Below are positions 10,935 to 22,374 of a DNA stretch of 64,000 bases, in pieces. Each line of letters starts with the position of its first letter. The first letter of the stretch is position 1. The notes beneath the pieces are model-generated. The model made no database searches. It saw nothing but the letters and a program-made list of their open reading frames with translations, and was not told the origin of the DNA. Source of the stretch: Chionoecetes opilio. Lineage: Eukaryota > Arthropoda > Malacostraca > Decapoda > Majidae. Both the position numbers and the translations under genes were made by a program. The stretch is taken from contig JACEEZ010011708.1 in assembly GCA_016584305.1 (NCBI GenBank), forward strand, positions 1 through 64,000. Reading direction: 5' to 3'.

Positions 10935-11135
10935 CGCAACCTATTAACCAGCAGAACGGCCCGTTGCATACGTGGCCAGGGAAGGCGGCCCTCCACCGCC
11001 AGGGAATGGAGGGGGCGCCGATGCCAAGCATGATGGGTGTGGGTCTTGCTGCTACCTCGCGCCGCTGCCGGGTGACGACTCCACCGCCCAGACAGACCAA
11101 AAGCGTGCCAGGGCGGGGTTCTCTGATGCATCATG
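10935..11135 (-). other. GC-rich block with short mirrored frame, left arm
   Basis: On the minus strand a short frame starts MMHQRTPPWHAFGLSG. The right-arm mirror (27020-27277, plus) starts MHQRNPARWHACSGLS and shares EGRLPWP-like and AVLLVN-like stretches. The two frames diverge through indels. It could be an old exon or a GC-rich repeat, and no family is recognised. Confidence 0.3.
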
Positions 11136-11264
11136 GTGGGATATCTGTTGGGGAAACTGAATTAAAATTATGTACAGAAATTATCCAAAGAATCTTTAGA
11201 CCAATGCTCTTTGCTTAGACCTATCCGTTCTAACAGACCAATTTACTCCGAGATGCATCAACCT

Positions 11265-11425
11265 TACCCTTGGAGACCATAACGTAATGTCTTAATTTGG
11301 GTACCATTAGACAATTTTTAGTTAATATAGAATATTTTATAGATTGACCTGTTTAGTATCCTTGTCTATAGTCGAGTAACAGACTATTTTATATAGCATG
11401 GAATATCCTGGGCGTAATTGGTTAA
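11265..11425 (+). mobile_element. Diverged TTAACCCCTT MITE, left arm
   Basis: The CGTAATGTC and ACCATTAGACAATTTTTAGT core survives. The left TIR is decayed, and the right end reads CCTGGGCGTAATTGGTTAA. Mirrored at 26721-26888. Confidence 0.65.
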
Positions 11426-11474
11426 ATACAAAGTATCCTGATCTCTTCTTAATCACTACTGTCAACAACACTTT

Positions 11475-11668
11475 ACTAGTCGCCACTGCCTAATGTCGCA
11501 GGGCGCCATATATTACAACTTTTACCATCCCACAAGACTTCTGTGCCACTGTAGCGGTACTAATATAAACTACTGTGGCAGGCTCTCCAGTTGGCACCTA
11601 CAAGTCCTGCGTGAATTGCTAACTTTGTAATATATGACGCCCGTCGACCTTAGTGCGTGGCGACTATT
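11475..11668. mobile_element. Palindromic MITE (TAGTCGCCACTGC), left arm
   Basis: It begins ACTAGTCGCCACTGC and ends GTGGCGACTA. An inner inverted pair GGCGCCATATATTAC / GTAATATATGACGCC is visible. Same family as 26471-26669 and 55611-55826. Non-coding. Confidence 0.75.
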
Positions 11669-12074
11669 TCTTGATTGTTATAGTTTCGGTCAAAATAAAT
11701 GCACAGTGATCCTAACATTGTGAATATGTCAATGAATAAGTGTCAAGTGAAAGGATTTGGGGGTTTTTGTGAATTTGAGGTACACTATAAGCTTTTCGCC
11801 CTTAGATCCTTGTCTTCCCCAATAACACCGGGGGTGAAGCCACTCAGAACAGCCCTGTACTTGTTTTTAGTGAATCTGGAGCATAAGTCAAAGTTGTTTT
11901 AGAGTTTAATGATGTTAGCATGCCACTGCTAGGCTGATGTCACTGTTAACTTGAAGGATTACAAAGGCAGTGATTCATTACAGATACCAGCTTTGTAAGG
12001 TAAGGGGTCGTGTTTAGTACTTCATTAAAATATCTGTGAAGTGATGTCTATTAAGATCAGAGACACTATTCTAT

Positions 12075-12215
12075 CCTCAGTGCCCACTCTCAAGCATCAG
12101 AAGGCACCACTAGTCTATCCCTCAGATGCCCCACTCTCAAGGCATCAGAAGCCACACTATTCTATCCCTCAGATGCCACTCTCAGGCATCAGAAGTCTTT
12201 TCATTTATTCGTCCT
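12075..12215 (+). repeat. Short tandem repeat (about 45 bp, 2-3 units), left arm
   Basis: Units share CTATCCCTCAGATGCC and CACTCTCAAGGCATCAGAAG. Mirrored at 25925-26060. Confidence 0.7.
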
Positions 12216-12954
12216 TGTTTTTCATTAATCACCGGATCTGTCATCTGCTGACTAATTCATTCACTGACTGACTAGAATGAACTGACACTGACTACTCCTA
12301 ATGGTACATGTGTTATTTACTCTAGTGTAATCAAAAACTCTCATTCTGAACCCCTTGATCTAACATACTCTGTCCTCCCATTTCCCCGGGTCGTCCTCAA
12401 GTTACCCCACCATCTCCTTACACTTCACTCTTTCTATAGGACTACTACATAGGCATCCGTGGCTCCATTCAACTTAGATTATCCCTACTTTTAGATCTCG
12501 GCTGTTAATGACATCCACTACTGCTATTATTCTATCCTTCAAAGTACAATCATTTCCTTCTCCTTTTGAATCTTGATGCTCCTTCCTACCACCACCTATC
12601 CTTCCCATCCATGTCACAATGACTTAACTTTCCTACTTACATCATACTTTGCAGTAGTCCCAGCCACCTTACTGCCACACAGTCTTTCTCTCACACTCTT
12701 CTATCCCAATATTTCATTAACTTCCATCCACTTCATGTATTCCCTTATCTTTCATACCTTAGCTTCCTTCTAATATCTTTTTTCAAGTAATATAGCTAAA
12801 TCAGTGACCCTAAAGGCTTTTTCCCGTCCATTATTTGAAGTCCCAAGGCATATACCTGTAAAATGTTGAGCTTTAATAACAGTAAACAGCAGGTCATAGT
12901 GTACCTGTGCTGGGGTTGTGTGCCTCAGTGAACTACTACGTGTAGGTCTCGCCA

Positions 12955-15825
12955 CCTCTTGTAGCTTCCTTAGGTTTCAAGGTCTCCCAGCCTCTTTTAG
13001 GTTTCAGGTCCCCGCCTCTTTTAGGTTCAGATCTCCAGCCTCTTGGTAGCTTCCTTTAGGTTCAGGTCTCCCTCCAGCCTCTTTGTAGCTTTCCTTACGG
13101 TTTTCAGTCTCCCAGCCTCTTGTAGCTTTCTTAGGTTTCAGGTCTCCCGTCTTCCTTAGGTTCAGGTCTCCCAGCCTCTTGTAGCTTCCTTAGGTTCAGG
13201 TCTCCCAGCCTCTTGTAGCTTCCCTTATGTTCAGGTCTCCCAGCCTCTTGTATCTTCCTTATGTCAGGTCTCCCAGCCCTCTTGTAGCTACCCTATGTTC
13301 AGGTCTCCCAGCCTCTTGTATCTTCCTTAGGTTTCAGGTCTTCCCATCCTCTTGTAGCTTTCCCCCCCTTCCTTAGTCGGTCTCCCAGCCTCTTGTAGCT
13401 TCTTAGGTTCAGGTCTCCCAGCCTCTGTATCTCCCCTTGGTCAGGTCCTCCCAGCCTCGTTAGCTTCCCTATTTCAGGTCTCCCAGCCTCTTGTAGCTTC
13501 CTTTAGTTCGGTCTCCCAGCTCTTGTAGCTTCCTATGTTCAGGTCCTCCCACCTCTTTGTAGCTTTCCTTAGGTACAGGTCTCCCAGCCTCTTTAGCTTC
13601 CTCCTTAGGTTCATGTCTCCCACCTCTTTGTAGCTTCCTTAAGGTTAGGTCGCCAGCCTCTTTTAGCTTCCCTATGTTCAGTCTCCCAGCCGCTCTTGTA
13701 GCTTCTTAGGTCAGGTCCTCCCAGCCTCTGTAGCTTCCCTATGTTCAGGTCTCCAGCCTCTTGTCGTTCCTATGTTCAGGTCTCCCAGCCTCTTGTAGGC
13801 TTCCTTATGTTCAGGTCTCCCAGCCTCTTGTAGCCTCCCTATGTTCTGGTCTCTCCAGTCTCTTGGAGCTTCCTTAGTTTCAGGGTCTCCAGCTTCTTGT
13901 AGCTTCCTTAGTTCAGGTCTCCCCAGCCCTCTGTAGCTTCCCTCTGTTCAGGTCTCGCCCGCCCTCTGTAAGCTTCCTGTAGGTCATGTCCCCCACCTCT
14001 TGTAGCTTCCTTAGGTTCAGGTCTCTCAGCCTCTTGTAGCTTCTTAGGTTCAGGTCTCCCATCCGCTTGTAGCTTCCTATGTTCAGGTCTCCCAGCCTCT
14101 TGTAGCTTCCTATGTTCAGGTCTCCCAGCCTCTGTAGCTTCCCTTTTTCAGGTCTCCCCGCCTCTTGTAGCTTCTTAGGTTCAGGTCTCCCAGCCTCTGT
14201 AGCTTCCTATGTTCATGTCTCCCAGCCTCTTGTAGCTTCCTTAGGTTCAGGTTCTCCCAGCCTCTTGTTAGCTTCCCTATGTTCAGGTCTCCCAGCTCTT
14301 GTAGCTTTCCTATGTTCGTCTCCCAGCCTCTTGGTAAGCTTCCCTATGTTCAGTGTCTCCCAGCCTCTTGTAGCTTCCCTATGTTTCCAGGTCTCCCAGC
14401 CTCTTGTAGCTGTCCCTATGTTTCAGGTCTCCGTGCTTCGTAGCTTCCCTATGTTCAGGGTATCAGTCGCCTCTTGTAGCTTCCTTAGGTTCAGGTCTCC
14501 CGCCTCCTTGTAGCTTCCCTATGTTCATGTCTCCCAGCCTCTTGTAGCTTCCCTATGGGTTTAGGTCTGCCCAGCCTCTTTGTCTCTTCCTTATGTTCAC
14601 AGGTCTCCCAGCCGCTTGTAGCTTCCTTAGGTTCAGGTCTCCCACCTTTTGTAGCTTTCCCTAAGGTTCAGGTCTCCGTGCCTCTTGTAGCTTCCTTAGG
14701 TTCATGTCTCCCAGCCCTATTGTAGCTTCCTTAGGTTTCAGGTTCCTCCTAGCCTTCTTGTAGCTTCCCTAGGTTCAGGTCTCCGTGCCTCTTGTAGCTT
14801 CCTAGGTCAGGTCTCCCAGCCTCTTGTAGCTTCCCTATTTTCAGGTCTCCCGCCTGCGTTGTATCTTCCTTATGTTCAGGTCTCCCAGCCTTCTTGTCAG
14901 CTTCCTAGGTTTCAGGTCTCCGTGCCTCGTGTAAGCTTTCCTTAGTTCAGTCTCCCAGCCTCTTGTAGCTTTCCTTATGTTCAGTCTCCCAGCCTCTTGT
15001 ACTTCCTTAGGTTCAGGTCTCCCAGCCTCCTTTGTAGCTTCTAGGTTCAGGTCTCCCAGCCTCTTGTAGCTTCCGCTAGGTCTCAGGGTCTCCCAGCCTC
15101 TTTGTAGCTTCCCTAGGTTCAGGTCTCCCAGGCCTGCTTTTAGCTTCCCTGTTCAGGTCTTCCCAGCCTCGTGTAGCTTCCCTATGTTCATGTCTCCCGC
15201 CTCTTGTAGCTTCCTATGTTCAGGTCTCCCAGCCTAATTGTAGCTTCCCTATGTTCAGGTCTCCCAGCCTCTTGTAGCTTCCCTATGTTCAGGTCTCCCG
15301 AGCCCTGTAGCTTCTTAATGTTCAGGTCTCCCAGCCTCTTGTAGCTTCCTTAGGTTCAGGTCCTCCCAGCCCTCTTGTAGCTATCCTATGTTCAGGTCTC
15401 CCCAGCCGCTTGTAGCTTCCTTAAGGTTCAGTCTCCCAGCCTCGTGTAGCTTCCCTATGTTCAGGTCTCCCAGCCTCTTGTAGCTTCCCTATGTTCAGGC
15501 TTCCCCACCTCTTGTAGCTTCCCTATGGTTCAGTCTCCCAGCCTCTTGTAGCTTCCTTATTTCGGTCCTCCCAGCCTCTTGTAAGCTTCTTTAGGTTCAT
15601 GTCTCCCGCCTCTTGTAGCTTACCTATGTTTCAGGTGTCCCACCTCTGTATCTTACCCTATGTTCAGGTCTCCGTTGCCTCTTGTATCTTCCTTAGGGTT
15701 CAGGTTTCCAGCCTCTTGTAGCTCCCTATGTTCATGTCCTCTCACCTCTTGTAGCTTCCCTATGTTCAGGTCTCCCAGCCTCTTGTAGCTTCCCTAAGTT
15801 CAGTTCTCCGTGCTCAGGTCTCAGG
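12955..15825 (+). repeat. 34-bp satellite array, left arm
   Basis: About 80 head-to-tail units of roughly 34 bp, each made of GTAGCTTCC(C)TATGTTC or ...TTAGGTTC followed by AGGTCTCCCAGCCTCTT. Short units lacking GTAGCTTCC occur at 12995-13050 and again at the mirrored place in the right array. Frequent one-base indels break any reading frame. The entry sequence (GAACTACTACGTGTAGGTCTC) resembles the dispersed repeat at 43300-43345, which contains a single unit. Confidence 0.95.
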
Positions 15826-16275
15826 AAGCTCGGCACCTGGGGAATAGAAATAATATCAACTCTACAATGAGCATTTCTTGCTGAAATCTTGTGTTCTGTC
15901 AAGATTCTGCAGAGTGTAATGCAAATTGTTGATAGTGCATTACTTAGACATCTGTTCATTATAACTTATTCAGGAGGATCAAAGGATGCATAGCATACCT
16001 GGTCTAATTTTAGCAAGTCCTTTATACATTCTAGTTTTATTTCTCGCCTTTCCACCCCTTCCCGTCCCCCCTCTCACTACATGTCTTTTGCTTATTCCAG
16101 CCTCATACTTAGGAGTTTCAAGCAATAAACTTCATCTTTACATATATTCTTTAGTCACCAACATTCAATCTTTATAATTCCCATTACTCTTTAACCTTAA
16201 TTATAGGGTTGCAGTGCTCTAAAGATCACTCAAAGACAAGTTCAATCAGTTTTTTCGGTTTTCAGAAAGAGCTTT

Positions 16276-16560
16276 TAGTCGCCTCCATAGTGTAATGGCT
16301 GCGCTACGAATCTGCGTGCCCTGGCTGGGTTCGAGTCCTGGCCATGCAAGTTCGCGGCCATCCCACCCAGCTGTTCATCCTTCCTTTCGGGGATGGTCCG
16401 ATAAATGGGTAAACTGTGGTAACCCGGATGTCACACTAGCCCTGTGTCCCGGGTACACGGCTCTCAACCACGTCACAGGCTCAAGGCTACATGCCAGCGA
16501 GAGAGACCGAGGCCATGCACAGTATAGCGTAGACCCCCATCTATACTTGCTTACTTTTTT
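16276..16560 (+). mobile_element. tRNA-derived SINE, left arm
   Basis: The head is tRNA-like: GCCTCCATAGTGTAATGGCT (acceptor and A-box region) and GGGTTCGAGTCCTGGCC (B box) about 45 bp later, followed by a roughly 210-bp tRNA-unrelated body. It has no CCA end or folding tail of a functional tRNA. Mirrored at 21686-21950. Confidence 0.75.
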
Positions 16561-18314
16561 GTTGCAATGGGGGGGGGGGGGGGGGGCCGCGCTTACTGAC
16601 TACATAAAATATCTAACCACCTATATATACAACACTATGTGTGTTTTTTTTCCCCCCTTCAACTATGCTCAATTAATCTTAGAACAGTGGATAACTTAAT
16701 TTGGTCCTTGTGCCAAGTATCTTTGAAAATTACATTTCTGCATAATTAATCCTGTGCCACACTCCTTCGCCGTCCAATTTTTACCAGCTCATCCTAACAC
16801 AAATGCATCCAAGCACATCCCTTTATGCACCTATCACAATTATTTCTTTACTAAGACTTTTCAACCTCATCTTAAGTACACTAAAAATCCTTCCGGTCGT
16901 CACAAGAGCGGAGTGAACATCTGCCCTCAAATAAGAATCTGAAGGACCAACCATCTGTGCCCTCAATGAAATAAATGCTACAAGTGCTAAAGGCTAGCAA
17001 TAATGCAATAAATTAACAACATAAATACAGCTGCACACTGTCATCCATGGTACTGCTACTACATGTGTGATGTTATGTACCTATCACACGAGCTGGGTTT
17101 TTTTCCTTACTTTCCCCGACCAACTTGTACTTGAGCTTCATCAGTGTTTTCTCATTGTGTGGTCTGCTTCACCTCCTTCGCGCTCACGAAACTTCACCCA
17201 ACCTCGAAATGGTTGAACATAATAAAATCATGATTTCACCACAAAAAAAGTTTAATCCAGTTACATTTAGTATTTATAGATGATTTGATAATAATTGGTG
17301 GATAATTGTTGATAATTGGTTAATAGTTGGTGTTTTAGTTGTTTGAATTTTGATACAGTGTTTTATTCGATTATGACTTTTGGGGCATAATTAATGAGAT
17401 AAGTGAAAAATTAAACAAAAAATAGCATATACAAACTACTAATATTTGCTATGTAATTGTACGTCAGTAAGTGCAGCTATTAGCAGCAGTGATGAACCAG
17501 AGGCCCCAAACGCAAGAGTGGACTGCCAACACTGAGGTCCTTGGGGAGAATTTTGAGTTGGGTGATTGAATACGAATCTGGAATGCAGCACTTCATTGAG
17601 AAAAAACAATTAGGAAGCGCTATAATCATTTACTTTAAAACTGCCGTTTGTCAGTATATAAATTTATTTGATTTATAAAAAATCATAACCTAAAAACATC
17701 TATAGTACAGTAAAACAATGTTTGAATATTTTTTTAAATCTAAAATAATGTACTATCAGAAACTGATTCACTTTATGCAGCAGAGATCACGGCAGAAACT
17801 AATAGTCTACATTTTATTTCTATTTAACTTCTGTGGTATTCACCCATTGTATGATCACGTACTGGAATCGAGTCGCTAGGTTTTTTGCTAGGGCTATTGA
17901 CTTCAGAGAGAGAAAGAGTGGATGTGTGTGTATCCTACCTGGCTGTAGCATTCTGAGCTGAACTGTGTAATTTGATATGGCGTCCAGTCTAAAGTCATAT
18001 ACAACACTACTTGCTATCAACAAAGCCCTGTTGAGGGACAGTAAGTGGGCAGATCTATTAACTCCCTAATTACTCAAAAGTATGATATCAGGACGCTTTA
18101 GTTGCTCACTTTCAGTCCTCTCTAACCAAACTATTTACCGCGCACTACCGTAATCATGCCATCATAGAGACCAGTATTACAAGTTTCACGTAACCTGGAA
18201 TGTTTCTTGGACGTGCTCAAGAATCTTCAACTTCACATAACTACACACTCTAGTAAAAACTAACAGTTGTTCAAACTATCCTGCACAATTTATAGCCCAT
18301 AGGTTAGATAGGGC

Positions 18315-19958
18315 AGAGCTGGGCAGCAGTTATTTTAAATAAATGTTGTATTTAAATACGCATTTAATAAATTTGTGTATGAGAAATGTATTTATAAGTG
18401 CAGTTTGGTTGTCATGTCTTTCAATACGTATTTAAATACTTTTTATCTGTATGTTTTTTATTTTTATTTATTTTTTACATCACAAAGGGCGTTGGGCCAA
18501 GGGCAACAGACAAAAAATGTGAGTATACAGTAGTCAGCGCCGGTGATATTTGCCAGTCCCTATAGAGACGAGTTACATGTAAGGTAAATCCATAAGAAGG
18601 TGAGCCGAAATTTACAAGTATCTGAATGTCGTTCTGATGTGTTAGCTCCTCGGACTTTTAGTCAAGAGGGGGGAGTAGGGGGAGGGCGTGTAGCTGTAGA
18701 AAAATGAAACACGTTAAAGTGTGCATATAACATATGAGAAGTGTATCCAGGTGATTGAGAGTGCAGGACAGGATGTTGGGTGTTTTAGTGTTCAGGTGCC
18801 ACACGTTTAGTTTAGTGGGACATTGTGTGTGAGATGCGATTTGGACAATTTTGGTGGGAGGAATGAATGTGGGGCCGTATTGAGAAGGGGCAAACTAGTC
18901 ATTATTACCCTGAAGTCTACATCAGTGGGGGATAGTGAATATTTGTTGCGAAGAGTTGGCACACTGTGAGTACGGTGAAGCAGTGATTCACAACCGATTC
19001 CAGGGTAGGCTTCTCACAATTTATTGTTTGAGGAGTGGACGCGTATGATAAGATGGTAATTTCTGGCTTGGTAGGCTTTGAGTACCAAGAGCGCCTCGGA
19101 TACGTACGAGCGATAAGGCCCCTGTAGAGAGCACAATTATCCTCTCAACACACGGGGGAGGGGAGTTTTGCTTGCCTCTACGGTACTTAGCCCTCGTACT
19201 CTTATCCGTCGCTCGGTTTTGTTCAATGCTTACTAGTCATTATTATACTATCCTTATCATTATCTGCCGTCTCATAAACTTTCCTTAAACTCTAATTGGT
19301 GAACATGCCTACCCTTGGTGATCTGTTTGTGAATCATGATCAACTATGTTTATCTAAGTGCTCTCTAATGTTTTTTGGACATAATAGATTCCAATAATTT
19401 ACCCACACTGATGTTAACTACGGGTCGATAATTTGACTTTAGTCCTCTGTCTCCCCTTCTTAATCTGGGACAACATTTCCTTTCCTCCACATAATGAACC
19501 TCGCCTATCCACCTCTTTCCTAACAATGTGCACTACGACTCACTAACCCTCCTTGCATTCCTTTAATACCCTGGGATCCACTTCATCTGGTCCTGGCAAT
19601 TTAACATGTTTTCATTTTTTCTATACCCCTCCTCCACATTTCCCTAATTTCCCTAGGAAGGTAACAAGACACCTCCCGAACTAATTGGCGCACCCCTTTT
19701 TTATTTTATCTCTTACTGTCTTCTTTATAGGGACTGGCAACTACCGGCTTTGTTACCCATTTTTGTTGTGCCCTTGGCCATCCTTTGTGATGTAAAAAAT
19801 AAATAAAAATAAAAAAAATACATATAAAATATTTAATATCTGTATTTAAAATACATTACCAACCAATGTATTTATATACATTTCTAATACCACAAATTTT
19901 ATTTAAATGCGTATTTTAATACACATTTATTTAAATACTGCCCCGCTCGCCATATCTA
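18315..19958. other. Palindrome axis with hAT-like ends
   Basis: The left side opens CAGAGCTGGGCAG with ATTTAAATACGCATTTAA just inside. The right side closes with TTTAAATACTGCCCCGCTCG and the mirrored ATTTAAATGCGTATT. CAGNGNTGGGCA plus TATTTAAATA repeats are typical hAT termini. About 250 bp is mirrored on each side, each with a CR1-like 3' end (CCCTTGGCC...GATGTAAAAAATAAA). The central 1.1 kb (18570-19714) is largely not mirrored and holds the RT fragment at 19230-19640. 18700-19200 shows nothing recognisable. Confidence 0.5.
19230..19640 (-). pseudogene. CR1/Jockey-type reverse transcriptase fragment
   Basis: On the minus strand, LPGPDEVDPRVLKECKE is followed by W...GDRGLKSNYRPVVNISVGKLLESI and then LEFKESL. 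This is the stretch around RT blocks 1-2 of CR1-group elements (APGPDGVHPRVLKE..., NYRPVSLTS..GKLLE). Frameshifts and stops follow and the YADD block is missing. It lies at the palindrome axis and is not present in mirrored form. Confidence 0.65.
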
Positions 19959-21685
19959 TAACCTTGTTTTGGCTATAATGGTGCAGATAGTTATGTGACC
20001 TTGTTATTTTTGTTTACTAGAGTGTGTAGTTTTTATGTGAAGTGAGCTTATTTGAGCACGTCCCAACACCTCCCAGGTTAAGTGCCACTTTGTAATACAC
20101 TGGTCCTATGATTGCATTGCTACTTGTAGTGCGGGTTGTGTAGAGAGACTGAAGGAGCAACTAAGCGTCCTGATATCACTTTTGAGTAATTCGGGAGCTT
20201 AATAGATCTGCCCACTTACTTTCCCTCCACCAGTGCTTTTGATAGCAAGGTCGTGTTGTATGACTTAGAATGACGCATATCAATACCGTTCAGGCTCAGA
20301 ATGCTACGCTAGGTAGGCTACCACACCCACTCACACTCTTTCTCTCATCTGAAGTCCAACGCCCCTAACCAAACCTAGCGATCACTATTTCAGTACGTGA
20401 TTCATACCATGGTGAATACCACAGAGTTAAATAGAAATAAATTGTCGACTATTAGGTTTTCTGCCTTGATCTCTGCTGCATAAATGTGAATCGTCTGATA
20501 GTACATTATTATGTATTTAAAAAATCTTCAACCATTGTTTTTACTGTACTATAGAATGTTTTTTAGGTTATGATTTCTCTTTATAAATCAAATAAATTTA
20601 TCATACTGACACGGCAGTGTTTAAAAAAAAAAAAAAAAAGTAATGATTATATGTGCTTCCCCTAATTTTTTTTTTCACGTGGGGCAAATGTAATTTGCTG
20701 TATTCCGATTTCTATTCAATCACCGAACTCAAATTCCCCAACCTCAGTTTGTTGGCATCACTTTGCTTTGGGCCTCTGTTCATCACTGCTGCCTAATAGC
20801 TGCACTTTCTGACTACCATTACATAGCAATATATTAGTAGTTTTTTATATGCCTATTTACTATCTCATTATTATCACAAATTCATATGCTAATTTAACAC
20901 TGTATCAAATTCAAACAACTAAAACATCCACCTATTAACCAATTATCAACTATTATCCACATTATTATCTAATCTTCTATAACTACTAAATGTAAACTGG
21001 ATGTAAACTTTTTTTGTGGTGAATCTGGATTTTATTGTTCAAACATTTCGAGGTGGTGTGAGTGTGAGCGGAGATGTGAAGCAGACCCCACACTGTTGAA
21101 CACTGATGAAGCTCAAGTACACGTGTGGCGTGGAGTAATGGAAAAGACCCAGCTCGTGTGATCAGGTACATCACATCACAAATGTAAGGTATGCAGTACC
21201 ATGCTTGATGACAGTGTGCAGCTTATTTTTATTTGTTGTATTTAATTCATTATTGGTAGCTTTAGCACTGTGTATGCATTTATTCATTGAGGGCACAGAT
21301 GGTTGGTCCTTTTCAGATTCTTATTTTGAGGGCTCAGATGGTTCACTCTCGCTCTCTGTGACGCCGTAAGGATTTTTATGACTTAGATGAGTTGAAAGTT
21401 TAGTAAAGAAAAATAATTGTGTAGCTCCATAAGTGGATGTGCTTGGATGCATTGTGTTTAGGAGTGGTAACAATTGACGGCTAAGGAGTGTGCCAGATTA
21501 ATTATGGCATGAAATGTAATTTTCAAAGATACTTGCAAAGGACCCAATTAAGTTTCACACTGTTCTAATATTATGAGCATAGTGTTTGAAGGGGTAAAAA
21601 AACATATAGTTTTGGTATAAGGTGGTTAGATATTTTATTTAATCAGTGAAAGCTTGCAACAAAAGTTAAGCAAGTATAGAGGGGG

Positions 21686-21950
21686 GTCTACGCTTACTGT
21701 GCATGGCCTCGGTGCCTCCTCTCCGTGGCATTAGCCTTTGGCCTGTGGTGTTGAGAGCCGTTTACCCCGGGACCCAGGGCTATTGTGACATCCGGGTTAC
21801 CACAGTTACCCCAATGTATCGACCATCCCCCGAAGGCAGGATGAACATCTGGGTGGGCTGGCCGCCGACTTGCACTGGCCAGGACCTCGAACCAGCAGGG
21901 CGACGCAAGATTCGTAGCGCAGCCAGTACACTAGGGGGCACTAAAAAACT
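21686..21950 (-). mobile_element. tRNA-derived SINE, right arm
   Basis: Reverse-complement copy of 16276-16560. The B-box complement GGACCTCGAACCAGC and the A-box complement near AGCGCAGCCA...ACTA are visible. Confidence 0.75.
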
Positions 21951-22374
21951 CTTCTGAAAACCGAAAAAAACTGTATTGAACTTTGCTTGAGTGATCTTTT
22001 AGAGCACTGCCCCCTATTACTTAAGGTAAAGAGTAATTGGGAAATTATAAAGATTGAATGTTGTGACCTAAAGATATATGTAAATGGCTGAAGTTTATTG
22101 CCTGAAACCTCCTAGTATGAGGCTGGAATAAGCAAAGCCATGTAGGGAGAGGAAAGCGAGAATAACAACTAGAATGTATTAAAGGACTTTATAAAATAGA
22201 CCAGTATGCTATGGCATCCTGTGATCCTCCTGAAATAAGTTATATGACAGATGTCTAAATAATGCACTATCAAAATTTGCATTACTATACTGCCGAATCA
22301 TTGACAGAACACAAGAATTTCAAAGAACTGCTCAGTGTAATGTTGATATTATTTCTATCCCCAGGTGCCCGATG

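Larger units (their letters stand above)
8757..18314. repeat. Left inner arm of the palindrome
   Basis: It mirrors 19959-29395 throughout. Checked landmarks include 8757-8860 with 29280-29395, 9640-9790 with 28330-28500, 10600-10680 with 27480-27560, 10935-11135 with 27000-27200, the satellite, the tRNA-SINE, and 17820-18110 with 20150-20440. Differences are mostly one-base indels. Between named repeats (9554-10930, 11669-12070, 12216-12950, 15830-16275, 16590-18310) it is A/T-rich, with no gene I can support. Confidence 0.9.

Noticed and set aside
12955..15825. Regular repeats considered as a CRISPR array
   Set aside because: Units are contiguous 34-bp tandem copies without unique spacers, and the setting is eukaryotic.
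16276..16340. A tRNA gene
   Set aside because: A- and B-box matches are present but the cloverleaf does not close, and the sequence continues into a SINE body found again in the other arm.
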